Shown here: positions 43,801 through 51,727 of the stretch, in pieces | Layout of the letters: every line of letters starts with the position of its first letter | How positions within the stretch are numbered: the stretch's first letter is position 1 | Virus record (IMG/VR): IMGVR_UViG_3300005582_000001 | Coordinates: 1-64,000 of that record | Source: a virus | Length of the DNA stretch: 64,000 nt | Direction: 5' to 3' (one strand) | The notes under the pieces: generated by a model | What the model saw: the letters and a program-made list of their open reading frames with translations, nothing else | Told to the model about the DNA's origin: nothing | Databases searched by the model: none | Translations under genes and position numbers: made by a program

Positions 43801-46800
43801 ACCCCGACGCCTCGTGCTGCTCGCGCTGCTCGTCCGTCAGGTAGAACCGCACGTTGTGGTGTTCCGGCCCCGTGCGGCTGATGGCATCCGCATCCACCAG
43901 CGACTTGAGGGCGCGTGTCGTCGGGTTAGCCAGTGGGTCGAGCGCGTCGTGATCCGTGTGCCCCGTGTGGTGGTGGATGTCGGGCAGGCCAAATTGCCCG
44001 CCGTTCATCAGGTAGTTCTTGATCTGGTGATGCAGCTTGTCCGCGAACCGCCCTGCATCGTCGCGCGGGTGGGCCTCTTCGTCCCAATCGAACGCGCCTT
44101 GGCCGGTGGCGGGTTTGCGCGAGAACTGGTTCGTCTCTGCGTCGTGAGGAATCGTAATTCCGAACTTCTGTTGCAGTGGGACGACTCCACCAGACTCATC
44201 CCGATCAAATGCGTAGGCGGACTTGCCTTCGTAGTTGGCGGGGTGGCGAATCATCGCCTCGCGTGTCCGGAAGTCCTTGTTTCGACCAGCGTTTGCGTGG
44301 TATCCGAGTCCGCCATAGAACCGCTTCAACCTGCCGACCGACGACGCACCGAATGAATCGTCCGGCGTCAACAAGACGCGCATTCCGTGCTTGTCGGCAA
44401 ACCCATGCAGGTCATTCATGTAGGCCGTCCCTCGCCCTTGTCCGCGATGCTCCTTGGGCACCTTGACTGAATGGAGTGTGATGTCTCCATTCTTGGCGCT
44501 CGCGAAACTTTCGACACCCGCCTCGCCCCACTTATCTCGGTGCGACTTGAGGGCGACGTTCGTTGCGTGGTCAACGTGTTTTTGCGCCGCGTGATTATCT
44601 CCGCTTGCCACTGCGTCGGAGTATCTCTGCTCGAATGGATGCGGAACCTCACTGTCACGCGACATCTGGACGGTTGACGGCGGACGTTGCGAAACCTGAT
44701 ACGTGGGTTTCCCAGACCACTTTTCTAGCTGCTCCCGCGCGGCGTCGTGCATCCCCCACTCGTCGTGTCCTTCCGGGTCTTGGGTCTCCGTGGCACCGCC
44801 GAACCCCTTCGGTTTGATGCTCAACCCCCTCGCGGACGAGTGTAGTTTATGCTGCGACTGCCAGGCTTCCTCTGGCGTCATGCCCTTCGAGTCTAAGACA
44901 TCATGGAGCATCTGCCTGTATTTCGAGGCTTTGTCGAGTTGCTTCGGCCTCGTGTATTTGATGCCGTGCTTCTCAGCCAGTCTGCTCAGTTCGCTGAAGT
45001 CGTCGTCTTCGCGGTTGTGGCCATACGCGCCGTCCCGTTCAGGATCGAGCGCACTCACGCTGCCGACATCGTAGATCGCCGCGTTGCCGTTGTGGTCGAG
45101 TCCGGCCTGAACTTGATCGCCCAGCCTGTACCCGGCGCTGTGCATCCCCGAGAGCGTGTCCTGCAACTGCTGGATGTGCTTTTCGGTGAGCGGCGATGTC
45201 GTGTCCACCTTGGGCATCACAGCGAACGACCGCCCGTCATGGTTGACCCCGTACTGCGGCAGAATCCCGAGAACGCCCTTGGAGCGGAGGTGCTTCGTGG
45301 CCTTGACTGAGTTGTCGATGATCGCGTTCGCTGCGTCTGGACTGCGTAGCCCGTTGCCCTCATGGTACGGAGTGATGACCGCCGCCTTCACGACCGTGCC
45401 GTTTCCGGCATCGTAGACCGCGTTGTCGTTCCCCTTGCCGATGTACTTCCCGCCGCCCGACAGGACGTGGTCGAGTGTCTTGTGGCCCGAGTTGGCGGGA
45501 TGGCCCAGGTGCCCGTGGAGTTCATCCAAAAATCGCTCGACGTGCTGCGTTGGCGCGCGGAACTTCGACCAGTCCTTCCCGGCGTGGTCGAGGGTCACAA
45601 AATGCGTCAATCCGTCAGTCTTGCCCGTCTTGAGCGTCGCTCGGAACGGCGCGTTGGTGCGAGTCTCGGGGATGTCCACTTGCCGCGTGCCGTCGTGTGC
45701 CGTCTCAATCTGCGGGCGTTTCGACTTCACGGCGTCGAACGGCAATTCCTGCTGCCCCGGCAGTGGCGATCGCCCGAACTCGACCGGCCCGAAGTCGCGG
45801 CTGAAGGTGATGCGGTTGTCCTGCGGGTCGAACGCCCCGCTGTTGCCGATGGCGGACTTGATCTGGTGGGGATGGAAGGCGATGTGAAAGTCGTGTTCGC
45901 CAGATCGAGGGGCAAGCGGAGCGTCCATCTGCGTCTGCTTAATTGTGATTCCATCGAAGCCCTTCTTCGCCATGTGCTGCCTGAAGTTCGCGAAGTCGTC
46001 TCGCGTCAGATGGCGAGGATGCGTGGCGGTGCTGCCGAAATGCTGTTGCACGACGGGAAGAATCCAGTCCCGCTTCATGGCGTGAAACGGGTCTTTCTCA
46101 AGGTCGCCACGCGTGTCACCGTCGTTGTAAACGCGAACTCGCTGGCCGTTGAGGTTCTCGTGCCTGTAGTCGCCCGCGTGCGGCTCGATAATGAGCGGCT
46201 TCTTAACGCTCAGGTAGACCGGCTTGATGTGCTGCCCGTGGCCTTGTCCGAACTCGCCAGCGACCTCTGGTTTGTTTGTGAAATAGTGCCCAAGCGCCGT
46301 TGTGCTGGCGGATGTCGTCCCGCCGAGCGCGTCGTCACTGAACTCGTCAAACAGCGCGTTCGTCCCGTGATAGACCACCTTGGGCGTCCCGTCTTCGTGA
46401 ACCACATGGCTCCCCTCGTGCCACTTCTTGAACGCTGGTGTCTGCGTGTGGTGGACCTGACTCGGCGGATCAGCGCTAAACTCCACCGGCCCAAAGTCGC
46501 GGCTGAAGTTGGTCGAGTTTTCGCTCACCGTGTCGATTTGCTTCGGGTGAAACGCGACGATTTCATTGCGGCGAGCCACCCCCTCTGGTGACACCGAGTG
46601 GGAGATAACGCCGTCGTGTCCGTGTTTCGTCAGTGCATCCGTGAACTTCTGTGGCCCGTAGTGAAGGATCGCGAGTCGCAAGTTGCCCTTCTGCTTCAAG
46701 GCCGCAGAGAACTCAGGGTCTCCGATGGCGTTATCAACATGCGAGTTTTCCGCTGCCTCTCGTTTCTTCCATTCGGGGTGCAGGGAGGATGTCTCGTGGA

Positions 46801-49800
46801 TATTAAGTGGGGTTTGTAAGCGAACCTTCGCAGCAATGACTCGGTTTCCCCACTGCTTTGGATTCCCACCCTTGGCATAGAAGTAGTGACCGAATCCGAG
46901 ATGCCCAAGGTTTCCGCTTCTGGCCCCCGCGCGGGATGCGTCGAAACCACTAAAACTTGCGTTCGTGCCGTGGTAAACAACAGACGGCGAACCGTCTGGC
47001 TCAACGAGCGCCCCGTGGTCCGAGACGCTGAACTCCACCGGCCCGAAGTCGCGGCTGAAGGTGATCCGGTTGTCCTGCGGGTCGAACGCCCCGCTGTTGC
47101 CGATGGCTGACTTAATCTGGTGGGGATGAAAGGCCGCGATTGTCTTGTTTTCACCGCTCCCGAGTATCATCCCGTCGTGCCCCTGCTTCTCCAGATGCGC
47201 GCGGGCATCCGCGTGTCCGTGTGCCCCAAACTGGCGGATCAATGGGCCGAGGCTCTCGGCGCGGTACGGATTCTTCAGGCTCAAATAGGCGGGGATCACA
47301 TTGCCGCCCTCTTCGGCGTTCGTGGTGCCAGCGTATTCGTTCGCGAGCGATGGTGTTTCTGAGAAAAAGAACGAGCCGCCCACGCTGTGCCAGCCGGGGC
47401 TTGTTTTGCTTTTGTCGAATGCTTCAATCGGAGACCGCGTCCCGTGGTAGACCACCTTCGGCTTTCCGTCCTCGTGAACCACATGGCTCCCCTCGTGCCA
47501 CTTCTTGAACGCTGGTGTCTGCGTGTGGTGGACCTGACTCGGCGGATCAGCGCTAAACTCCACCGGCCCGATCTCATCCAGTGACCGACTGAACTGGCCG
47601 ACAGAACCGCCCACATGCCCGCGTCGATCTCGAAACGTCGCGCGGTCGTGGCCGTGTGTCGCCGTACCCAGAAAGCGCGAGTTCCCGTCGCGGAAGGTCA
47701 GTTGGTTCCCGTTCCGTGTGACGTAGCCGATGACGTGGCCTTCCCGGCTGCGGACCACTCCCCGACGTGACGGATCGCGGGCGAGGCGGGCGAGTGAGGC
47801 GAGACCATCCGCGCGACTGCCAGGCATGTCCTGAATCACCGCCTGAATCGCCGAGACCGAGACGCCGAGCGCCGCCGCAATCGACTCGACGGAATCGGAG
47901 CGGCTCCACGAACTCGGGTCGAAGGAGGTCTCGGCGGTATCTCCGGCCGGACTCCACTCGTCGGAATCAGACAGCGACTCGTCCTCACTGTCGTCGCGGA
48001 AGTGAATCCCCTCTGTGCTGAAATCGCGAGGACGGCCACCGACGACCATTGATGCGGCTAGGTCCGCGATCTCACTGGATGTGCGCGACGGCATCTGCGC
48101 TGACCCTTCGCGAATCAGTTCCACCATCTTCCGCTGGTTGTCGGTGTCCCCGTATTGCCAGCCAAGCTCCGGGTGCGTGCGGAGCAGTGAGTCAGCCTTA
48201 ATGTCCCCGTCGGGAATCTCGTCCTCGACGCTGCGGATCGTGTGCGCGTTCAAGCCCGTCAATCGCCGCGCCTCAGCCTTAGCGGCCTCCAATGGGAAGT
48301 TCGCCTCCGCGTAGGCCACCATCGCCCTGGGGATCGACGCAATCACCTCGTCGATGTCGGCCCCGTACACCTTGGCCGCGCGTCGAACCGCGCTGTCTTC
48401 CTCGGCCCCACGCTCCCATAGCCGCCGTTCCACTTCCTTGTGCCGGGCGATGTCTTGCTGACGCTGGTAGTCCGGGCGTGTCTGGCGGAGGTAGTCGTCC
48501 AGTTGCGCTTTCACCGTGTTGCGGGCCTCAACCAGCGGCTCCAGCTTATTGTTGAGCGCCTCCTTCACTCCTGCCTGCGCAATCTCGGCGCTGGAGTAGC
48601 CATTGGCCTTCAGGGCGGCGATGTCCACTCTTTTGGAGAGGAACGCATCGCGCAGTTCGCGGATGCGGGCGATTTCGGCTTCCATCTGCTCAAGCTGAGG
48701 CTCCAGCTTCTCACCCGCTGCGTGGTCTGGCTGCGGCCTGTCCCCCAACCAGCTTGGGCGAGGCAGATCGTTCCCGAGAATCTGACTCAGGGGATTCTGC
48801 TTCCAGAACTGATAAGGCTTGGCTCGCGGGTCCAGTTCGGGCGCGGGCTGAAACGTCTCGGCGGGCTGCTGCGCAAGCCGCTCCTCGGTCTCCGCAGTGC
48901 GGGCGTCGTCCTCGATCCGCAGTTCGTGGCCGTTGCCGCCGTCTCGCGGGACGGAGTGCGCGGCAGTCACCGGCCGCGACGTGATCGGCAACCCCGTCTG
49001 GTCGTCGAACCCACGCGCCACGTCGATCGCCGAGACCGTCGGCACGGGATGCGTCTTCGCTGCCGCCATGTCGCGACGATAGGCCGCCACATGCTCGTCG
49101 CTGCCGAGCGCCTTGGCTTGGGCGGGTGTCAGTTCATGCCCGCGCACCCCCGCCGCGTAGGCGTGATGCTGGCGAGCTTCCCGTCGTTCCCGAGATTCGT
49201 CCGACTCGTCGATCAGGTCTTCGACTTCCTCGCCCAGCAGGCCGGGACAGCCCTTGTCGATCACCCCGTCGTCGTCCACATGCACGGATGAGCCGCCGAC
49301 TTTCGTCCAGCCCGATTCCCCGTTGTCCGTCGGGGCTTTCTTCTTTTTCCCGGCCTTTTCTTCTTCCTTGAGAACGTCGTGGTGCGTCCGCTTCTTGTCG
49401 ATCAGGCGTCGAAACGGCTGCGTCGGCAGGGTGTGCGACCGCCCGAATTCGACAGGACCGAACTCGTCATCGCGGGAGAAGGATTGCGTCTCGTGATCTT
49501 TCGCGGCACGCATGATGTCCCCGTAGTTGAGTGGGTTGCCCGTCTCGGGGTTGGATGTGCCGTGCCAGCCCGTGATCGACTTCGCGCCAGACATCTGCGC
49601 GGCGAGAAGTCTTCGTCGATTCGAGGACTGCATCACGCCGGGCTTACCATCCACGTCGTACACGCTGATCGGGGGCGGCTTGTGGCCATCCTTGAGCCAG
49701 TTGACGTAGGCCGTGACGGAGCCGCTTTTCTTCATGTGGGCGCGTTCGTAATCCGCCGACTGCTCATGTTCGCTGCTATTGAGCTTTGAGGGATCGAACT

Positions 49801-50311
49801 CTCTCAGGAAATCCACATAGGCTTCGTTGGTGTTACCCGTGGAGTGTCGAGGCCAGCCGATTCTCGCCGTCCCGAGTGGATGATCCTCGTAGTCAAGCGT
49901 CGGCCCCACGACATCGTGCATCTGGCTGCTGGGGGCGACATATCTGGCGCGCCGCGCCAGTTCGTCCGGATGCGTCTCCAGCACACTCTTGACGGCGGCG
50001 GGCGGGATGTTGAACCGCTGGGCAACAGCGTGATGCACCGGCGAGAACTCTTCGGCCTGTTCGTGAAACGCGAACTCCCCCTGCCCCGGCAGCGGCTTGG
50101 GCTTCTTCGCCTCCTCATCGGCGATTGACTCCAGCAGTGACGGCCGGGGAGCCACTGGCGTCTTCGGACGACCCGGCGACGGCGCGCGTGGGGCGGCACT
50201 CGCCCCAAACAGCGACTTCTGCCCCGGCAGTGCGCCTTGGGAGAACTCCACAGAATCGCCCGTACAGTTCTGAAAAACAGCGGCGAGGGCGTCGAGATCG
50301 AGGTGGCTCAT
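40829..50311 (-). CDS. giant polyvalent protein A (3160 residues) with ParB-like, three ART, kinase-like, GNAT, zinc and KTSC domains
   Basis: Domains in order. ParB-like (about 91-275; MQSSNRRRLLAAQ). Helical region (290-905) with a coiled coil near 535. ART1 (926-1080), ART2 (1096-1266) and ART3 (1286-1500), each with VVYHGT and a (G)HDG/FDG…AFHPHQIK end. Kinase-like (1600-1800: YIGKGNDNAVYDAGNGTVVK, LDHNGNAAIYDVG). GNAT acetyltransferase (1890-2040: KEHRGQGRGTAY). Zinc module (2280-2312: CCGLCGHD, GVGSECV). Helical region, then KTSC-like (2960-3034). Linkers FSR at 278, 907, 1085, 1269, 1503, 2063, 2487, 2888, 2907, 3141 and MSR at 1883 fall at domain borders, usually followed by GPVEF and a Q-x-x-F box. 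Likely an injected or capsid-internal effector set. Confidence 0.85.
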   Translation of the reverse strand: MSHLDLDALAAVFQNCTGDSVEFSQGALPGQKSLFGASAAPRAPSPGRPKTPVAPRPSLLESIADEEAKKPKPLPGQGEFAFHEQAEEFSPVHHAVAQRFNIPPAAVKSVLETHPDELARRARYVAPSSQMHDVVGPTLDYEDHPLGTARIGWPRHSTGNTNEAYVDFLREFDPSKLNSSEHEQSADYERAHMKKSGSVTAYVNWLKDGHKPPPISVYDVDGKPGVMQSSNRRRLLAAQMSGAKSITGWHGTSNPETGNPLNYGDIMRAAKDHETQSFSRDDEFGPVEFGRSHTLPTQPFRRLIDKKRTHHDVLKEEEKAGKKKKAPTDNGESGWTKVGGSSVHVDDDGVIDKGCPGLLGEEVEDLIDESDESRERREARQHHAYAAGVRGHELTPAQAKALGSDEHVAAYRRDMAAAKTHPVPTVSAIDVARGFDDQTGLPITSRPVTAAHSVPRDGGNGHELRIEDDARTAETEERLAQQPAETFQPAPELDPRAKPYQFWKQNPLSQILGNDLPRPSWLGDRPQPDHAAGEKLEPQLEQMEAEIARIRELRDAFLSKRVDIAALKANGYSSAEIAQAGVKEALNNKLEPLVEARNTVKAQLDDYLRQTRPDYQRQQDIARHKEVERRLWERGAEEDSAVRRAAKVYGADIDEVIASIPRAMVAYAEANFPLEAAKAEARRLTGLNAHTIRSVEDEIPDGDIKADSLLRTHPELGWQYGDTDNQRKMVELIREGSAQMPSRTSSEIADLAASMVVGGRPRDFSTEGIHFRDDSEDESLSDSDEWSPAGDTAETSFDPSSWSRSDSVESIAAALGVSVSAIQAVIQDMPGSRADGLASLARLARDPSRRGVVRSREGHVIGYVTRNGNQLTFRDGNSRFLGTATHGHDRATFRDRRGHVGGSVGQFSRSLDEIGPVEFSADPPSQVHHTQTPAFKKWHEGSHVVHEDGKPKVVYHGTRSPIEAFDKSKTSPGWHSVGGSFFFSETPSLANEYAGTTNAEEGGNVIPAYLSLKNPYRAESLGPLIRQFGAHGHADARAHLEKQGHDGMILGSGENKTIAAFHPHQIKSAIGNSGAFDPQDNRITFSRDFGPVEFSVSDHGALVEPDGSPSVVYHGTNASFSGFDASRAGARSGNLGHLGFGHYFYAKGGNPKQWGNRVIAAKVRLQTPLNIHETSSLHPEWKKREAAENSHVDNAIGDPEFSAALKQKGNLRLAILHYGPQKFTDALTKHGHDGVISHSVSPEGVARRNEIVAFHPKQIDTVSENSTNFSRDFGPVEFSADPPSQVHHTQTPAFKKWHEGSHVVHEDGTPKVVYHGTNALFDEFSDDALGGTTSASTTALGHYFTNKPEVAGEFGQGHGQHIKPVYLSVKKPLIIEPHAGDYRHENLNGQRVRVYNDGDTRGDLEKDPFHAMKRDWILPVVQQHFGSTATHPRHLTRDDFANFRQHMAKKGFDGITIKQTQMDAPLAPRSGEHDFHIAFHPHQIKSAIGNSGAFDPQDNRITFSRDFGPVEFGRSPLPGQQELPFDAVKSKRPQIETAHDGTRQVDIPETRTNAPFRATLKTGKTDGLTHFVTLDHAGKDWSKFRAPTQHVERFLDELHGHLGHPANSGHKTLDHVLSGGGKYIGKGNDNAVYDAGNGTVVKAAVITPYHEGNGLRSPDAANAIIDNSVKATKHLRSKGVLGILPQYGVNHDGRSFAVMPKVDTTSPLTEKHIQQLQDTLSGMHSAGYRLGDQVQAGLDHNGNAAIYDVGSVSALDPERDGAYGHNREDDDFSELSRLAEKHGIKYTRPKQLDKASKYRQMLHDVLDSKGMTPEEAWQSQHKLHSSARGLSIKPKGFGGATETQDPEGHDEWGMHDAAREQLEKWSGKPTYQVSQRPPSTVQMSRDSEVPHPFEQRYSDAVASGDNHAAQKHVDHATNVALKSHRDKWGEAGVESFASAKNGDITLHSVKVPKEHRGQGRGTAYMNDLHGFADKHGMRVLLTPDDSFGASSVGRLKRFYGGLGYHANAGRNKDFRTREAMIRHPANYEGKSAYAFDRDESGGVVPLQQKFGITIPHDAETNQFSRKPATGQGAFDWDEEAHPRDDAGRFADKLHHQIKNYLMNGGQFGLPDIHHHTGHTDHDALDPLANPTTRALKSLVDADAISRTGPEHHNVRFYLTDEQREQHEASGFASEKRDAKSDGKPEEKPQAGPAGLTKREAIAKASANKSGDKGLSHDEMVHATYLYTGTAPQGWSAVAVKGMKEVEGDKGEGVTVPEFEMPSGYKPVPVVWDGGPQSACCGLCGHDIKNIYYIQNDAEKWTMGVGSECVTKFGEGDSGERLAKKAVWAANRDFLSNVWETFDTLGHRFGDTDKHGQHHTHLGSSAPFWKIMAESGVKNHNEITAAQRKAFESAAAKINTVYGQLKKLLYNSSGAPVTHAGKKIVSRNYIDATRGYKDSTAHYDASKDAAITAWTKRNAEEARKLIGEVDEILRSLPESKKAEKPQSFSREDDFGPVELFGDSEEFGPVEFARKPAKGQVAFDFESPVESHLDDAPGENVATKQDQLFDVQESDVPPEHHEEAKALSAKHGGGEVRRLKNGDWQLRAPIGGKVSEVNGVFYIGGRFMPIHGIDSQAAKKLKPKREKSKGDLFTPPKPNENGRQREKRVEMTPDEIAAEKERREEQRQWNEIASGPLGRLLDLKAEPRYEGATPILDEWLRLAEKIGKEGIAKLKDRLEPEVHSSMEAAWKPIIERDAAITDEEWKKSHYGSRRSADDIEWEKNELHNRADRWASGKPRIYKAHEKLVPGSHYVQELLSELMNDTHKQDKGGFIPRLKKYSDMLAALVPAPLISPAEARQHGYFGNKFDGRTAEGKKVKAGDGWVKKNADGKYETFTDEQVRDAIKPAEFSRSLDSIGPVEFAADSEEFSRDLADFAPVEFGLMDWFRKKPTPPTPQTPPSSAPAGDEPEQVHESKWSPEVPVESSNVHSYSWEKQGNEGQGNMIVRYKNKEGGSGPVYRYIGTPKSVYEGMEAAPSKGGFVWDRLRVRGSKVAHQYPFSLAGTGATDYIPRAASLRRGFKGEHYIERSFQGRKSELAPGTTTGRPAERLDGYDPGKLTFKPSPPSPSLPKPATPQPPAPSKTSSLISKVASFFRKPKTPREFSRDEIEAFELMLADAAARD
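45784..45880. repeat. 97-bp direct repeat in giant gene A (ART3 end)
   Basis: Matches 47038-47134 with about four mismatches. It encodes the end of an ART domain plus the FSRDFGPVEF linker. Confidence 0.8.
46395..46492. repeat. 98-bp direct repeat in giant gene A (ART3 start)
   Basis: Identical by eye to 47472-47569. It encodes the linker end and the first part of an ART domain (VHHTQTPAFKKWHEG). Confidence 0.8.
47038..47134. repeat. 97-bp direct repeat in giant gene A (ART1 end)
   Basis: Partner of 45784-45880. Confidence 0.8.
47472..47569. repeat. 98-bp direct repeat in giant gene A (ART1 start)
   Basis: Partner of 46395-46492. Confidence 0.8.
50252..50271. promoter_or_regulatory. RGAA-N12-TTCY site 8 inside the start of giant gene A
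   Basis: AGAA at 50252-50255 and TTCT at 50268-50271, codons 14-20 of the gene. The only coding-sequence copy noticed; it could be chance. Confidence 0.3.
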
Positions 50312-50317
50312 CGGGTG

Positions 50318-51298
50318 TCAGTCCTGCTGGGTATCTTCTCGGAACCAGTCTTCAAGCGTCGCTGTGACATCGCCAACCGGCAGGATGATCTGGTTGGCTG
50401 ATGTGGCCCACGAGAATCCGCCGCTGCTCGCGTTGTGACGCCTCTCTTCAGATTCGGGGACGTAATGGTCGGAGACGCGGAACCTGTGCCCCGTGTCGCG
50501 ATTCTTGTAATAGCGGGAAGACCCGCTTTGGTTCTCCAATTCGTAGCCTCTAGCGACGAGCCAGCCGTTCGCCTCTTGCTGCTGCCGAGATAGCTTCTCG
50601 GATTCCCGCCGCTCTGCCTCGGCACCAATTAGCGCATTGCCCATTATGTGCCGATAGTGCATTCCAGCGCGGCCGGATTTCATGACCTCGTAGGCAGCTT
50701 CTTTGACGGGTCCGGTTGCGTTTTCCATGACGTGCGAAAGTGCCGAGTCGCTCGCCGAGCGAAGCGATTCGGATGCTGCGGAGACTTTGTTTTTCCGCCC
50801 GCTCGCCAGCGAGGCGGCTTGATTGGCGGAATCTAGGGCTGACGAAAACTCCCCCGCATTCTCCGGCTGCCCCCGTGGATGATCGGCTTCGTTCCACGCC
50901 GAGAACTCCACCGGCCCGATCTCGTCGAGGGAGCGAGAGAAGGACTGCGGAGTGGCGGGCTGCGTTCGGCTGAACTGGACGCAGCGCAAGTGACGCGCCG
51001 CTTCGTGTCGTTCACGGATGCCGTCCATGAGCGCCGAAATTCGCACCAAAGGATCATGGTCGCGACTGAACTGCCGCCCACCGTTCACGATCAGGCCGAT
51101 CCGGTCGATCAGGTTCAATCGCTCCGGCGGCAGGACATCGGGATTCCGTCCGTTGTGCCAGACCGCCTTGTCGTAGGCGTGCATCTCGTTTCCGAGTTTC
51201 AGGTACGCCGCCTTCTGCTGCGGGTCATCGCGCGCAACCTCCCAGAGGGCTTCATAGTCCTCTCCATGAAAAATCGGATACGTGTCTTCGCCAGCCAT
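50318..51298 (-). CDS. FSR-linker protein C
   Basis: 326 residues from ATG 51298 (AAGGA upstream). FSR occurs at residues 77, 109 and 120, the last followed by the full SLDEIGPVEFS linker and a WNEADHPRGQPENAGEF segment, a linker type also found in giant A (EEAHPRDDAGRF). The rest is helical, with no enzymatic domain recognised. Six bases upstream of giant A, so clearly one unit with it. The N-terminal 76 residues may be a separate small domain. Confidence 0.65.
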   Translation of the reverse strand: MAGEDTYPIFHGEDYEALWEVARDDPQQKAAYLKLGNEMHAYDKAVWHNGRNPDVLPPERLNLIDRIGLIVNGGRQFSRDHDPLVRISALMDGIRERHEAARHLRCVQFSRTQPATPQSFSRSLDEIGPVEFSAWNEADHPRGQPENAGEFSSALDSANQAASLASGRKNKVSAASESLRSASDSALSHVMENATGPVKEAAYEVMKSGRAGMHYRHIMGNALIGAEAERRESEKLSRQQQEANGWLVARGYELENQSGSSRYYKNRDTGHRFRVSDHYVPESEERRHNASSGGFSWATSANQIILPVGDVTATLEDWFREDTQQD

Positions 51299-51364
51299 TT
51301 TGCGTCCTTGAGTTCGTGAATCTGGCAATTCTACCGCCGAGTCAGTCGCGATCAAACGCGGGAT

Positions 51365-51667
51365 TTAGTGCCGAATCTTCGCCTTCCGCTTCCGGACCTT
51401 CTTGGGCGGCACCACGGCATTGGGATCAACCACCACCGGAATCATCGCCGTCCCCATCATGCGGCAGCAGGTCGGACACCAGCGCCACCCCGCCTCGCCC
51501 GTCTTGTCGTAGTGCTTCCCGTGATCCCCCAACGGGATGTAAGGCAGCATCTGCCCCGGCGTCGCCCCGCAGACCGTGTTCTGGATCCCGCTCCCCACGT
51601 AGTGGATCGGAGGGTTCGCGTCCGGGGTGAACGCCGAATAGCAAAATGAATCATCGTCGCGTTCCAT
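51365..51667 (-). CDS. hypothetical protein with a CPTCC pair
   Basis: 100 residues from ATG 51667 (AGGAACC upstream). It has two Cys in FCYSA/TVCGA and a CPTCC zinc-type pair, and ends in a basic PKKVRKRKAKIRH tail. No family recognised. Lies between the helicase and effector genes. Confidence 0.5.
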   Translation of the reverse strand: MERDDDSFCYSAFTPDANPPIHYVGSGIQNTVCGATPGQMLPYIPLGDHGKHYDKTGEAGWRWCPTCCRMMGTAMIPVVVDPNAVVPPKKVRKRKAKIRH

Positions 51668-51727
51668 CGCCTGGTTCCTGTCTGTCGTTGAAAGTGCCAA
51701 TAAAACGTCTTGAAAGTTCTGCTGTAA

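Noticed and set aside
51705-51725. Motif resembling the RGAA site before the gene at 51365
   Set aside because: Right arm is TTTA, not TTCY; kept out of the exact-match set.
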